DNA of 64,000 nucleotides from Clostridia bacterium (GTDB lineage Bacteria; Bacillota; Clostridia; TANB77; CAG-508). A program made the position numbers and the translations under genes. This document shows positions 17,982-28,242 of the stretch, one piece after another (within the stretch, counting starts at the first letter, position 1; each line of letters starts with the position of its first letter). The notes under the pieces were generated by a model. The model was not told where the DNA came from and searched no databases. It saw nothing but the letters and a program-made list of their open reading frames with translations. Location of the stretch: NCBI GenBank assembly GCA_017613275.1, contig JAGAED010000005.1, positions 52,977 to 116,976 of the forward strand. Reading direction: 5' to 3'.

Positions 17982-19073
17982 CTACACATTAAACTTAAAT
18001 AAAACAATATCTCCATCTTGCATAATATATTCTTTACCTTCTTGACGTACTAATCCTTTTTCACGTGCAGCAACCATTGAGCCTTCTTTCATCAAGTCAT
18101 CAAAAGAAACAACTTCTGCTTTTATAAATCCTCTTTCTATATCTGAATGGATTTTACCTGCTGCTTGTGGAGCCTTTGTTCCTTTTTTTATTGTCCAAGC
18201 TCTTACTTCTGGTTCTCCTGCTGTTAAGAATGACATTAAACCTAGCAAATCATAACTTTTCTTTATAACTTTATCTAATCCTGATTCTTCTAGTCCAAGA
18301 GCCTCTAGCATTTCTTTTTTGTCTTCATCTTCTAGCCCAGATAATTCTTCTTCTATTTTTACACAAAGTGGAATTACTTCTGCATTTTCTTTTTTTGCAT
18401 ATTCTTTTACTTTTAAAACTAATGGATCATTTTCCATTGTGTCCAATTGACTTTCAGCCACATTTGCAATATATAGAATTGGTTTTGTTGTTAGTAAAAA
18501 CATGTCTTTTACTAAAACTTTTTCATCATCTGTGAAGTCTATTGCTCTTGCTGATATTCCTTGTTCTAATGTTTTTAATATTTTTTCTAATAAGTCAATT
18601 TCTTCTTGATATTTTTTATCTGCTTTTAGATTTTTTCTTGCTTTGTCTAGTCTTTTATTTACTATTTCTATATCTGAAAAAATTAATTCTAAATTGATTG
18701 TTTCTATATCTCTTATTGGGTCTACGCTTCCATCAACATGAACTACATTTCCATCTTCAAAACATCTTACAACTTCTACAATTGCATCTGTTTCTCTGAT
18801 ATGTGACAAGAATTTGTTACCAAGCCCTTCTCCTTTGCTTGCACCTTTTACAAGTCCTGCTATGTCTACAAATTCTATTACTGCGTGTGTTGTTTTTTGT
18901 GGATTGTACATTTTTGTTAATGCGTCTAATCTTTCGTCTGGAACAGGCACTACTCCTACATTTGGCTCAATTGTGCAAAATGGGTAGTTTGCGCATTCTG
19001 CTCCTGCTTTTGTTATACTGTTGAACATTGTACTTTTTCCTACATTTGGAAGACCCACGATTCCTAATTTCAT
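17982..19073 (-). CDS. ychF: Ribosome-associated ATPase/GTPase YchF (OBG family)
   Basis: YchF is an ATP-hydrolysing OBG-type P-loop protein bound to ribosomes and implicated in stress responses. The 363-residue protein has G1 GLPNVGKSTMFNSI, G3-like DIAGLVKGASKGEGLGN and an altered NKxD-type region (LYIANVAESQ). A helical insert and a C-terminal TGS domain (RAWTIKKGTKAPQAAG, with HSDIERGFIKAEV) follow. The gene starts beside fold-back element 1. Confidence 0.96.
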   Translation of the reverse strand: MKLGIVGLPNVGKSTMFNSITKAGAECANYPFCTIEPNVGVVPVPDERLDALTKMYNPQKTTHAVIEFVDIAGLVKGASKGEGLGNKFLSHIRETDAIVEVVRCFEDGNVVHVDGSVDPIRDIETINLELIFSDIEIVNKRLDKARKNLKADKKYQEEIDLLEKILKTLEQGISARAIDFTDDEKVLVKDMFLLTTKPILYIANVAESQLDTMENDPLVLKVKEYAKKENAEVIPLCVKIEEELSGLEDEDKKEMLEALGLEESGLDKVIKKSYDLLGLMSFLTAGEPEVRAWTIKKGTKAPQAAGKIHSDIERGFIKAEVVSFDDLMKEGSMVAAREKGLVRQEGKEYIMQDGDIVLFKFNV

Positions 19074-19089
19074 ATTTCTTCCTCCTAGC

Positions 19090-19209
19090 GTTGAAACATA
19101 ATTGACTTTTAACTGTGTTAAACTTCACTTCGTAAATCCTCAACGTACCTTAGTACGCCTCCGGTTTGCTCGCTCGTTTGCCTTGTTAAAAGACCAATTC
19201 TGTTCCAAC
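19090..19209. repeat. Fold-back element 1 (between ychF and thrS)
   Basis: Imperfect 24-25 bp inverted arms at 19090-19113 and 19185-19209 enclose a GC-richer core. The core contains a CGTAC/GTACG hairpin and the string CCTCCGGTTTGCTCGCTCG. The arms match each other but not the arms of the other fold-back elements. Confidence 0.7.
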
Positions 19210-19286
19210 TTTTTTTATTATATTTTTTGACACGCCTACGCGTCCTCACTCATTTTTTTACATATTGTATTATATTACTCTACCTT

Positions 19287-21212
19287 TTAAATTTTTGCGT
19301 CTTTCAAATGTTTTGAAATAAAATCTGAAAGACTCATAACTCCAATGTCTCCGTCTTCGCGTGAACGTACTGCTACTTGGTTGTTTTCTTTTTCTTTGTC
19401 TCCTATTACAAGCATGTATGGAATTTTTTGCATTTGTGCTTCACGGATTTTGTAACCTACTTTTTCATTTCTGTCGTCAAATCTTACTCTTATTCCTTCA
19501 GCTTGTAGTTTTTCTTGTATTTCTTTGCAATAGTCATATTGTTTTTCGCTTATTGGTAAGATTTTTACTTGTGTTGGAGATAGCCATAGTGGGAAAAATC
19601 CTTTTGTTTCTTCTATTAAGAAAGATATAAATCTATCTGAAGAACCTAATATTGCCCTGTGAATTACAACTGGTCTATGTTCTTTTCCGTCTTCTCCAAT
19701 ATAATTTAAGTCAAATCTTTCTGGTAATGCGAAGTCTAATTGACATGTTGGTATTGTTACATCATGATTTAATGCTGTTTTTATTTGTATGTCGATTTTT
19801 GGACCATAGAATGCTGCTTCTCCTTCTGCCTCATAAAAGTCTATATTTAAATCTTTTAATATTTGTCTTAATTGACTTTCTGCTGTTTCCCACATTTCAT
19901 CATTATCAATATATTTTTCTTTATTGTTTTTATCTCTTAAAGATAATCTAAATGAAAATGCTGATTCTGGGAATCCAAAGTCTTTCATATATACTTCAAA
20001 TATTAGGTTTAATACTTTTCCAACTTCTTCTTTTATTTGGTCTGGTCTTACAAAAAGGTGAGCGTCATTTTGACACATTTGACGAACTCTTTCAAGTCCA
20101 CAAACACTACCGCTTGACTCATATCTAAAGTCATTTGCTAGTTCTCCTATTTTTATTGGTAAATCTCTGTATGAACGCATTTCACTTTTATAAATAAGCA
20201 TGTGATGTGGGCAGTTCATTGGTCTTAAAACTAATTCTTCATTTTCCATTTTCATTACTGGAAACATGTCATCTTTGTAGTGATCCCAATGTCCTGATGT
20301 TTTGTATAAGTCTACATTGGCAAGTGATGGTGTGTATACATGCCAATATCCAAGTTTTAATTCTTTATCTTGAATATATCTTTCTAATAATCTTCTTATT
20401 GTTGCACCATTTGGTAAATACATTGGAAGTCCTGAACCTACTAATGGATGTGTCATAAATAGAGCTAAGTCTTTTCCAATTTTTCTGTGGTCTCTTTGTT
20501 TTGCTTCTTCTAGTAATTGTAAATATTCTTCTAATTGACTTGCTTTTGGATAAGAAATTGCATAAATTCTTTGTAGCATTTTGTTATGCTCGTCACCTCT
20601 CCAGTATGCTCCAGATGATGAAAGTATTTTTACAGCTTTTACTTTTCCTGTGCTTTCTAAGTGAGGTCCTGCACATAAGTCTGTGAAGTCTCCTTGTTTA
20701 TAGAAACTTATTTCTTCTCCCTCTGGTAATTCGTTAATCAATTCTTGTTTATACTCTTGACCTTCCATAAGTTTTAACGCTTCCGCTTTTGGAAGTGCAA
20801 ATCTTTCAATAGCTAAATTTTCTTTTATTATTTTTTTCATTTCAGCTTCTATATTTGCTTTGTCTTCGTCTGTGAATGGATTTTCCACATCAAAATCATA
20901 GTAGAATCCATTATCTATTGCTGGACCAATTGCAAATTTAACTCCAGAGAATAGTCTTTGAACTGCTTGTGCCATGATGTGTGATGTTGTATGCCAATAT
21001 GCTTTTTTACCTTCTATACTTGAATCAAAAGTTTCTATTGCTAAAGTGCAATCTTTTGTTAATTCAAATCTTAGGTCTTTTACTTCTCCATCAACTGTAC
21101 CACAAGTTGCTACTCTTGCTAATCCTTCGCTTATTTTTTTTGCTACATCTAATATTGTAGACTTTTCTTCGACTTCAATTATTGAGCCATCTTTAAGTGT
21201 TACCTTAATCAT
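19287..21212 (-). CDS. thrS: Threonyl-tRNA synthetase
   Basis: This class II synthetase charges tRNA-Thr. The 641-residue protein has an N-terminal TGS domain (MIKVTLKDGSIIEVEEKST). The editing domain follows, with HTTSHIMAQAVQRLF and the CAGPHLESTG metal/editing motif. The catalytic core contains RPMNCPHHMLIYK, ELANDFRYESSG and the motif-3 region, and a C-terminal anticodon domain completes it. GGAGGG upstream of 21212 fixes the start; upstream in-frame codons run into the T-box terminator. Confidence 0.97.
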   Translation of the reverse strand: MIKVTLKDGSIIEVEEKSTILDVAKKISEGLARVATCGTVDGEVKDLRFELTKDCTLAIETFDSSIEGKKAYWHTTSHIMAQAVQRLFSGVKFAIGPAIDNGFYYDFDVENPFTDEDKANIEAEMKKIIKENLAIERFALPKAEALKLMEGQEYKQELINELPEGEEISFYKQGDFTDLCAGPHLESTGKVKAVKILSSSGAYWRGDEHNKMLQRIYAISYPKASQLEEYLQLLEEAKQRDHRKIGKDLALFMTHPLVGSGLPMYLPNGATIRRLLERYIQDKELKLGYWHVYTPSLANVDLYKTSGHWDHYKDDMFPVMKMENEELVLRPMNCPHHMLIYKSEMRSYRDLPIKIGELANDFRYESSGSVCGLERVRQMCQNDAHLFVRPDQIKEEVGKVLNLIFEVYMKDFGFPESAFSFRLSLRDKNNKEKYIDNDEMWETAESQLRQILKDLNIDFYEAEGEAAFYGPKIDIQIKTALNHDVTIPTCQLDFALPERFDLNYIGEDGKEHRPVVIHRAILGSSDRFISFLIEETKGFFPLWLSPTQVKILPISEKQYDYCKEIQEKLQAEGIRVRFDDRNEKVGYKIREAQMQKIPYMLVIGDKEKENNQVAVRSREDGDIGVMSLSDFISKHLKDAKI

Positions 21213-21235
21213 AAAAAATCCCTCCATTCTTTTTT

Positions 21236-21470
21236 TGGGGTACAAAAAACTCCTATGGGAATTTGTACCCATAGGAGTGTTAAATTACACGGTTCCATCC
21301 TATTTTTCTCTTAATTTACAGATTATAACGTATCTTACTCCGTTTGGCTTATTCACCAAAAGCATAAAGAGGTAGTTTTCAAATATGTTTACTTAAACTG
21401 GCTTTCAGCTTATAACCAATTCTCTCTAAAAGCAACCTTTATTTTACTCTTCTCTTATTCGCTAATATTA
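21236..21470 (-). promoter_or_regulatory. T-box leader, threonine type, of thrS
   Basis: On the minus strand, stem I begins with AGAAGAGTAAAAT and AGAGAGAA and contains GAAAACTACC, where ACT (Thr) is the likely specifier. The T-box motif AGGATGGAACCGTG lies at 21288-21301. It is followed by a strong terminator with CTCCTATGGG and its complement (21245-21279) and a T-run. Uncharged tRNA-Thr should allow readthrough into thrS. Confidence 0.92.
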
Positions 21471-21519
21471 TGTTACTAACTATTCTAAAACTTTTTTTAC
21501 AAAAAGTCAATAGAAATTG

Positions 21520-21548
21520 TTTACTTTTTTGAACTTATACTATATAAT
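21520..21548 (+). promoter_or_regulatory. sigma-A-type promoter of tRNA-Thr
   Basis: TTTACT, a 17-bp spacer and TATAAT lie 17 nt upstream of the tRNA 5' end. Confidence 0.7.
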
Positions 21549-21565
21549 ACTTTTTGTATTTACCT

Positions 21566-21641
21566 GCTTCTATAGCTCAGTCGGTAGAGTGCAGCCTTGG
21601 TAAGGCTGAGGTCACGGGTTCGATTCCCGTTGGAAGCACCA
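21566..21641 (+). tRNA. tRNA-Thr (anticodon GGT)
   Basis: The cloverleaf is complete: acceptor GCTTCTA/TGGAAGC, D-loop with AGCTCAGTCGGTAGAG, and anticodon stem CAGCC/GGCTG with the seven-base loop TTGGTAA. The T-arm is CGGGTTCGATTCCCG and the 3' CCA is encoded. It lies beside the Thr-responsive thrS leader on the opposite strand. Confidence 0.97.
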
Positions 21642-21654
21642 AATAATTTGACTT

Positions 21655-21721
21655 AACAATTTGGGACACTTTCAAAAAGTAATTTCATGAAGTTACTTTT
21701 TGAAAGTGTCCCAAATTGTTC
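21655..21721. repeat. AGTGTCCC-core intergenic hairpin, copy 5 (head-to-head pair)
   Basis: Two complete inverted units form perfect arms of about 27 bp around TTTCATGA. Each arm includes TTGGGACACTTTCAAAAAGT or its complement. It lies between tRNA-Thr and the convergent sigH gene. Confidence 0.88.
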
Positions 21722-21728
21722 CGAGCTT

Positions 21729-22382
21729 TTAATTTACATCATCATATAAATTTTTAATTGCTTTTTTGCGAATTCTTTGAATTGCATTATCAACAGATTT
21801 AACTGGCGCATCCAGTTTTGCAGCAATATCTACATAGCTTTCGCCTTTTATGTATCTATTTAAAACTTGTTTTTCAAATCCGCTTAAAGTTTTATCAATT
21901 GTATTTTCAATATGAGCTATATATTCCTTTTTCATTACAGTATCTAAAGGATCTTCTATTGTTTTACTATCAAATGTATTTATTAATTCTTCGTCATTGT
22001 CATCATTATCATATGCTGAATTATTTAATGATAAATATGAATTCAATGGTTGATGTTTTTGTCTATTTGAACTTTTTATTGCTGTTATTAATTGCCTTTC
22101 AACACATATATTAGCAAATGTTTTAAATGAATTTTGCTTTGTTTCGTCATAACTTTTTATTGCTTTAAATAAGCCAATCATTCCTTCTTGAACGGTATCA
22201 TCTCGCTCTGCACCGATTATATAGTATTTTGAAACTTTTACATTTATTATATCTTTGTATTTGTTGCATAAGTATGTAAAAGCATCGTCATCACCTTGTT
22301 TTATTAGTTTAACTACTTCTTCATCTGGCATGTTTTCATATTCATTTGTCTTGTAATATACATTGTTTTGCTGATCTATCAT
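21729..22382 (-). CDS. sigH: RNA polymerase sigma-H factor (early sporulation)
   Basis: SigH directs early sporulation transcription, including the spoIIA operon. The 217-residue protein has sigma region 2 (YKDIINVKVSKYYIIGAERDD, then QEGMIGLFKAIKSYDE and FKTFANICVERQLITAI), an acidic linker and region 4 (LSGFEKQVLNRYIKGESYVDIAAKL, then KSVDNAIQRIRKKA). This matches SigH rather than SigA or SigE. The reading frame is intact, unlike that of sigF. Confidence 0.93.
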   Translation of the reverse strand: MIDQQNNVYYKTNEYENMPDEEVVKLIKQGDDDAFTYLCNKYKDIINVKVSKYYIIGAERDDTVQEGMIGLFKAIKSYDETKQNSFKTFANICVERQLITAIKSSNRQKHQPLNSYLSLNNSAYDNDDNDEELINTFDSKTIEDPLDTVMKKEYIAHIENTIDKTLSGFEKQVLNRYIKGESYVDIAAKLDAPVKSVDNAIQRIRKKAIKNLYDDVN

Positions 22383-22476
22383 TTGCCTTTACTACCTCCA
22401 AAAAGTGCTCTTAATTTCTTAATCTTTTGCTATTTTTTGTATTATATATATTAAACACTAGTAAAGTCAAGCCTTT

Positions 22477-23763
22477 TTAAGCTTTTTTCTCTATTTTTTC
22501 TAATCCGCCCATATATGGTCTTAAAACTTCTGGAACTGTTACTGAACCATCTTCATTATAGTTATTTTCAAGTACTGCAATCAATCCTCTTGGACTTGCA
22601 ACAACTGTATTGTTTAAAGTATGTGGAAAATAGTTTCCTTTCTCACCTTTCACACGAATTCCAAGTCTTCTAGCTTGTGCATCTCCTAGAGTTGAACAAC
22701 TTCCTACTTCAAAGAATTTTTGTTGTCTTGGGCTCCATGCTTCAACATCACAAGATTTAACTTTTAAATCTGCCAAATCTCCAGAGCAACATTCCAATTG
22801 TCTAACCGGAACATTCCAACTTCTAAATAAATCAACAGTTAATTTCCACATTTTATTGTACCAATCCATTGATTCTTCTGGCTCGCATATTACTATCAGT
22901 TCTTGTTTTTCAAATTGATGTAAACGATATAGTCCTCTTTCTTCTATTCCATGAGAACCTATTTCTTTTCTAAAACATGGTGAATATGATGTCATATTGA
23001 TAGGAAGCTCATCTTTTTTAATTATTTGTTCTTTGAATTTTCCTATCATTGAATGTTCTGATGTACCAATTAAGTATAAGTCTTCTCCCTCAATTTTATA
23101 CATCATTGCATCCATTTCTTCAAAGCTCATAACACCTGTTACAACATCTGAACGAATCATAAATGGTGGTATTGCATATGTAAAACCATTATTTATCATG
23201 TAATCTCTGGCATAAGCAAGCATTGCTTCATGAAGTCTTGCAATATCTCCAATTAAATAATAAAATCCTACACCGCTTGTACGTCCTGCTGATTCTTTAT
23301 CTAATCCATTAAATTGTGCAATTATATCAGCATGATGTGGAATTTCATAACTTGGTACTGCTGCTTCTCCAAATCTTTGAACTTCAACATTTTTGCTATC
23401 ATCTTCTCCAATTGGAACTGAAGCATCCATAATATTTGGTATTTTCATCATTCTTTGTCTTATTTCTTCTGAATATTTTGCTTCTAGTTTTTCATTTTCT
23501 TCTAGTTCTTCATTTATTTTTTGAACTTTTTTCTTTACTTCTTCTGCTTCTTCTTTTTTGCCTTGTTTCATTAGGTTTCCGATTTCGTTGCTTATTTGTT
23601 TTCTTTCAGCTCTTAAGTTGTCACCTTTTAATTGAGCTTCTCTGTTTTTCTTGTCTAAATCGATTACTTCATCTACTAAAACCAATTTATGGTCTTGGAA
23701 TTTTTTCTTAATATTTTCTTTTACTGCATCTGGGTTTTCTCTTAAAAATTTTATATCTATCAT
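22477..23763 (-). CDS. serS: Seryl-tRNA synthetase
   Basis: This class II synthetase charges tRNA-Ser. The 428-residue protein has the long antiparallel N-terminal coiled coil that grips the tRNA-Ser variable arm (residues about 30-110). Motif 2 is SPCFRKEIGSHGIEERGLYRLHQFEK and motif 3 is NNTVVASPRGLIAVLENN. The start is supported by an AGGAG-type site. No T-box leader is visible. Confidence 0.97.
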   Translation of the reverse strand: MIDIKFLRENPDAVKENIKKKFQDHKLVLVDEVIDLDKKNREAQLKGDNLRAERKQISNEIGNLMKQGKKEEAEEVKKKVQKINEELEENEKLEAKYSEEIRQRMMKIPNIMDASVPIGEDDSKNVEVQRFGEAAVPSYEIPHHADIIAQFNGLDKESAGRTSGVGFYYLIGDIARLHEAMLAYARDYMINNGFTYAIPPFMIRSDVVTGVMSFEEMDAMMYKIEGEDLYLIGTSEHSMIGKFKEQIIKKDELPINMTSYSPCFRKEIGSHGIEERGLYRLHQFEKQELIVICEPEESMDWYNKMWKLTVDLFRSWNVPVRQLECCSGDLADLKVKSCDVEAWSPRQQKFFEVGSCSTLGDAQARRLGIRVKGEKGNYFPHTLNNTVVASPRGLIAVLENNYNEDGSVTVPEVLRPYMGGLEKIEKKA

Positions 23764-23782
23764 TTTTTGCTCCTTTTTCTAA

Positions 23783-24043
23783 TTATAAATAATTCTTATC
23801 TGTTTCTTCACATAATTTAAAACGAACTGTTTGTCCTGTTATATTGTCTGGTCTATCCGATGGAACAGCCTCTAAGAACATTTTCTCTGGTCTTACCCAA
23901 ATTGTTTTTCCATCTTCTCTATTATATAATGGTTTATAAATAACCATTCTTTCTTGAGTTTCCGAGTCAAAGCCAATATTCTCTACAAAATAATAATTTC
24001 CTTTAAAGTGACGATACACTTTTCCTGTAAGTACTTCTTCCAT
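23783..24043 (-). CDS. DUF1653 family small protein
   Basis: The 86-residue protein matches the DUF1653 pattern: GKVYRHFKGNYYFVENIG, then MVIYKPLYNREDGKTIWVRPEKMFLE. The family is thought to be a small beta-rich cytoplasmic domain, and its function is not established. The start at 24043 follows AGGAGG. It lies between groEL and serS, 19 nt from serS, and may be cotranscribed with it. Confidence 0.88.
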   Translation of the reverse strand: MEEVLTGKVYRHFKGNYYFVENIGFDSETQERMVIYKPLYNREDGKTIWVRPEKMFLEAVPSDRPDNITGQTVRFKLCEETDKNYL

Positions 24044-24116
24044 CGCAATTCCTCCTTTTTTTATATAGTTTGCATTATACAATATTTTATACAATTTTTC
24101 AATAATTGCATAAAAA

Positions 24117-24150
24117 AAATAAGAAAAATCTGTGATTTTTCTTATTTTTC
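24117..24150 (-). terminator. Intrinsic terminator of groEL
   Basis: AATAAGAAAAATC and its complement form a stem around TGT with a T-run on the minus strand, just after the groEL stop. Confidence 0.85.
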
Positions 24151-24156
24151 TATTTT

Positions 24157-25803
<1,647 letters not shown>

Positions 25804-25831
25804 CTATCTCCTTTTTTATTATAATATTATT

Positions 25832-25966
25832 GCATATAATATATAATTTTTATGCCTTGTCGTCGCAACTTCCAGATTTTAAAAGACTAGTCTGTAAGTT
25901 GCTCCAGGTCGCACTCACTTCGTTCGTTTGGCGCTTTCGCGGCATTTAAAATTATATATTATATGC
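25832..25966. repeat. Fold-back element 2 (between groES and groEL)
   Basis: About 25-bp inverted arms (25832-25856 and 25941-25966, GCATATAATATATAATTTT and complement) enclose an inner hairpin. That hairpin is GCAACTTCCAGA with TCTGTAAGTTGC (25865-25902), followed by a GC-rich tail. The inner core recurs almost exactly in element 4 near 56502. Confidence 0.82.
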
Positions 25967-25969
25967 TAA

Positions 25970-26266
<297 letters not shown>

Positions 26267-26278
26267 TTAAAAATATTA

Positions 26279-26305
26279 TTAGCACTCATTTGCTAAGACT
26301 GCTAA
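26279..26305 (-). promoter_or_regulatory. CIRCE operator (HrcA site) of groESL
   Basis: TTAGCACTC, nine bases, then GACTGCTAA: this is the CIRCE inverted repeat with one mismatch in the second arm. It lies between the groES ribosome-binding site and a promoter with TTGACA at 26330-26335. Repression by HrcA is expected. Confidence 0.93.
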
Positions 26306-26409
26306 TAATTTATACCCGTTTAAATAAAATGTCAATATCTTTATTAAATATTTCACATAAATTTCACATTACTTATTTTATGCATCAATAGTCAATAAAA
26401 GAACATAAA

Positions 26410-26449
26410 AACCTTGTTTTGGGGGAGTGTCCCCAAAAAACAAGGTTTT
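26410..26449. repeat. AGTGTCCC-core intergenic hairpin, copy 6
   Basis: AACCTTGTTTTGGGG and CCCCAAAAAACAAGGTT enclose GAGTGT. It lies at the 3' end of pyrG and is a likely terminator. Confidence 0.85.
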
Positions 26450-26455
26450 TTATTT

Positions 26456-28057
26456 TTATTTTGCTGCTTTTATTAGTCCTACAAATAATGGTGCAGGATT
26501 GTTTGGTCTTGATTTTAATTCTGGATGGAATTGTCCTGCTATGAAGTATGGATGGTCTTTTTTGCTCATTTCTACTATTTCTACTAAGTTTCCATTTGGT
26601 GATGTTCCTGAGCAGATTAAGCCTGCCGCTTCTAGTCTTTCTTTGTAGTCATTGTTGTATTCAAATCTATGTCTATGTCTTTCTGATATTTCTGTTTTCC
26701 CATAAACTTCCTCAGCTAATGTTCCTTCTTTTATAATACATGGATATGCTCCAAGACGCATTGTTCCACCTTTTTTGTCTATTCCTTTTTGTTCTTCCAT
26801 TATATGTATTAAAGGATTTTGAGTGTTTTCATCAAATTCTGCTGAGTTTGCATCAGAAATTCCTAACACATTTCTTGCATATTCAACAACTGCCATTTGC
26901 ATACCTAGGCATATTCCTAAAAATGGTATTTTATTTTCACGTACATATTTTATTGTTTCTATTTTTCCTTCTATTCCCCTGTTTCCAAAGCCTCCAGGTA
27001 CTACAACTGCTTGTATTCCTTCTAGTTTTTTAGCAACATTTTCGCTGTTTATTGTTTCTGAGTCTATCAATTTTATTTCAACTTTCACATCATTTGCAAA
27101 TCCTGCATGATATAAGCTTTCCATTACTGAAATGTAAGCATCTTCTAGTTTTACATATTTTCCAACTATTGCAACTGTAACTTTGTTATCCTTGTCAATT
27201 TTTCTAATTCTTTCTACTAGAGCCTCCCATTTTGAATTATCTGGAACATATTTATCAAGTTTTAAATGATTGCAAACTTCTTTTGCTAATCCTTCTTCTT
27301 CTAACATTAGAGGAACTGCATATAAACAATCTGCTGTTTTATTTGGAATTACACTTGTTTTTCTCACATTACAAAACATTGATAATTTTTCTCTTATTCC
27401 GTCTGGAATGTCTAATTCTGTTCTACAAACTATTATGTTAGGTTGAATTCCCATGCTTTGTAGTTCTTTTACAGAGTGTTGTGTTGGTTTTGATTTTATT
27501 TCGTTTGAACCTGTGATATAAGGTAACAATGTAACATGTATATATAGAACATCTTCTGGATTTTTTTCTAGGCCGACCTGACGAATTGCTTCTATTATTG
27601 AAAGACCTTCTATATCTCCTACTGTTCCTCCAACTTCAGTTATAACTATATCTGTATCTGTATTTTCAAATGAATATATTCTGTCTTTTATTTCATTTGT
27701 AATATGAGGAATTACTTGAACTGTTTTTCCTAGGTAATCTCCTCTTCTTTCTTTTTCTATTACAGATGAATAGATTTTTCCCATTGTAACACTTGAATTT
27801 GTTGTTAAATTTTCATTTATAAATCTTTCATAATGTCCTAAATCTAGGTCTGTTTCAGCTCCGTCATCTGTTACAAATACTTCCCCATGTTCATAAGGGT
27901 TCATTGTTCCTGGGTCGACATTTATATATGGGTCAAATTTTTGAATTGTGACCTTGTAACCTCTATTTTTCAATAATCTTCCTAGTGATGCAGCTGTAAT
28001 TCCTTTTCCTAATCCTGATACAACTCCACCTGTAACAAATATGTACTTTGTGTTCAT
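26456..28057 (-). CDS. pyrG: CTP synthase
   Basis: CTP synthase makes CTP from UTP, ATP and glutamine. The 533-residue protein has the N-terminal synthetase domain ([43 protein letters not shown]). The C-terminal glutamine amidotransferase has Cys in [15 protein letters not shown], with His and Glu in [10 protein letters not shown] terminator-like hairpin lies in the leader, consistent with attenuation by CTP. The start is supported by AGGAGG. Confidence 0.97.
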   Translation of the reverse strand: MNTKYIFVTGGVVSGLGKGITAASLGRLLKNRGYKVTIQKFDPYINVDPGTMNPYEHGEVFVTDDGAETDLDLGHYERFINENLTTNSSVTMGKIYSSVIEKERRGDYLGKTVQVIPHITNEIKDRIYSFENTDTDIVITEVGGTVGDIEGLSIIEAIRQVGLEKNPEDVLYIHVTLLPYITGSNEIKSKPTQHSVKELQSMGIQPNIIVCRTELDIPDGIREKLSMFCNVRKTSVIPNKTADCLYAVPLMLEEEGLAKEVCNHLKLDKYVPDNSKWEALVERIRKIDKDNKVTVAIVGKYVKLEDAYISVMESLYHAGFANDVKVEIKLIDSETINSENVAKKLEGIQAVVVPGGFGNRGIEGKIETIKYVRENKIPFLGICLGMQMAVVEYARNVLGISDANSAEFDENTQNPLIHIMEEQKGIDKKGGTMRLGAYPCIIKEGTLAEEVYGKTEISERHRHRFEYNNDYKERLEAAGLICSGTSPNGNLVEIVEMSKKDHPYFIAGQFHPELKSRPNNPAPLFVGLIKAAK

Positions 28058-28081
28058 TTTATAATTTCCTCCTTAAACAAT

Positions 28082-28131
28082 AAAAAAAAGATTAAAAAAA
28101 TCCCAAATTTCGCGGTTTTTTTTAATCTTAA
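28082..28131 (-). promoter_or_regulatory. Leader terminator (attenuator) upstream of pyrG
   Basis: On the minus strand AAGATTAAAAAAA and TTTTTTTAATCTT form a stem closing over CCGCGAAATTTGGGA, followed by a T-run. It is only 25 nt before the pyrG start. The upstream rnj gene has its own terminator at 28199-28240, so this hairpin belongs to pyrG. In Bacillus subtilis pyrG is controlled by a leader terminator sensing CTP; the same idea fits here. Confidence 0.72.
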
Positions 28132-28198
28132 TTTATTTTACCAGATTTTTTTTGAATTGTAAAGTACTTTTTTTAAATTATCGTAATTTAACATAATT

Positions 28199-28240
28199 TT
28201 AAAAGCCTAATTATCTTATTTAGATAACTAGGCTTTTATT
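28199..28240 (-). terminator. Intrinsic terminator of rnj
   Basis: AAAAGCCTAGTTATCT and its complement form a stem around AAATA, directly after the rnj stop on the minus strand. Confidence 0.85.
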
Positions 28241-28242
28241 TT

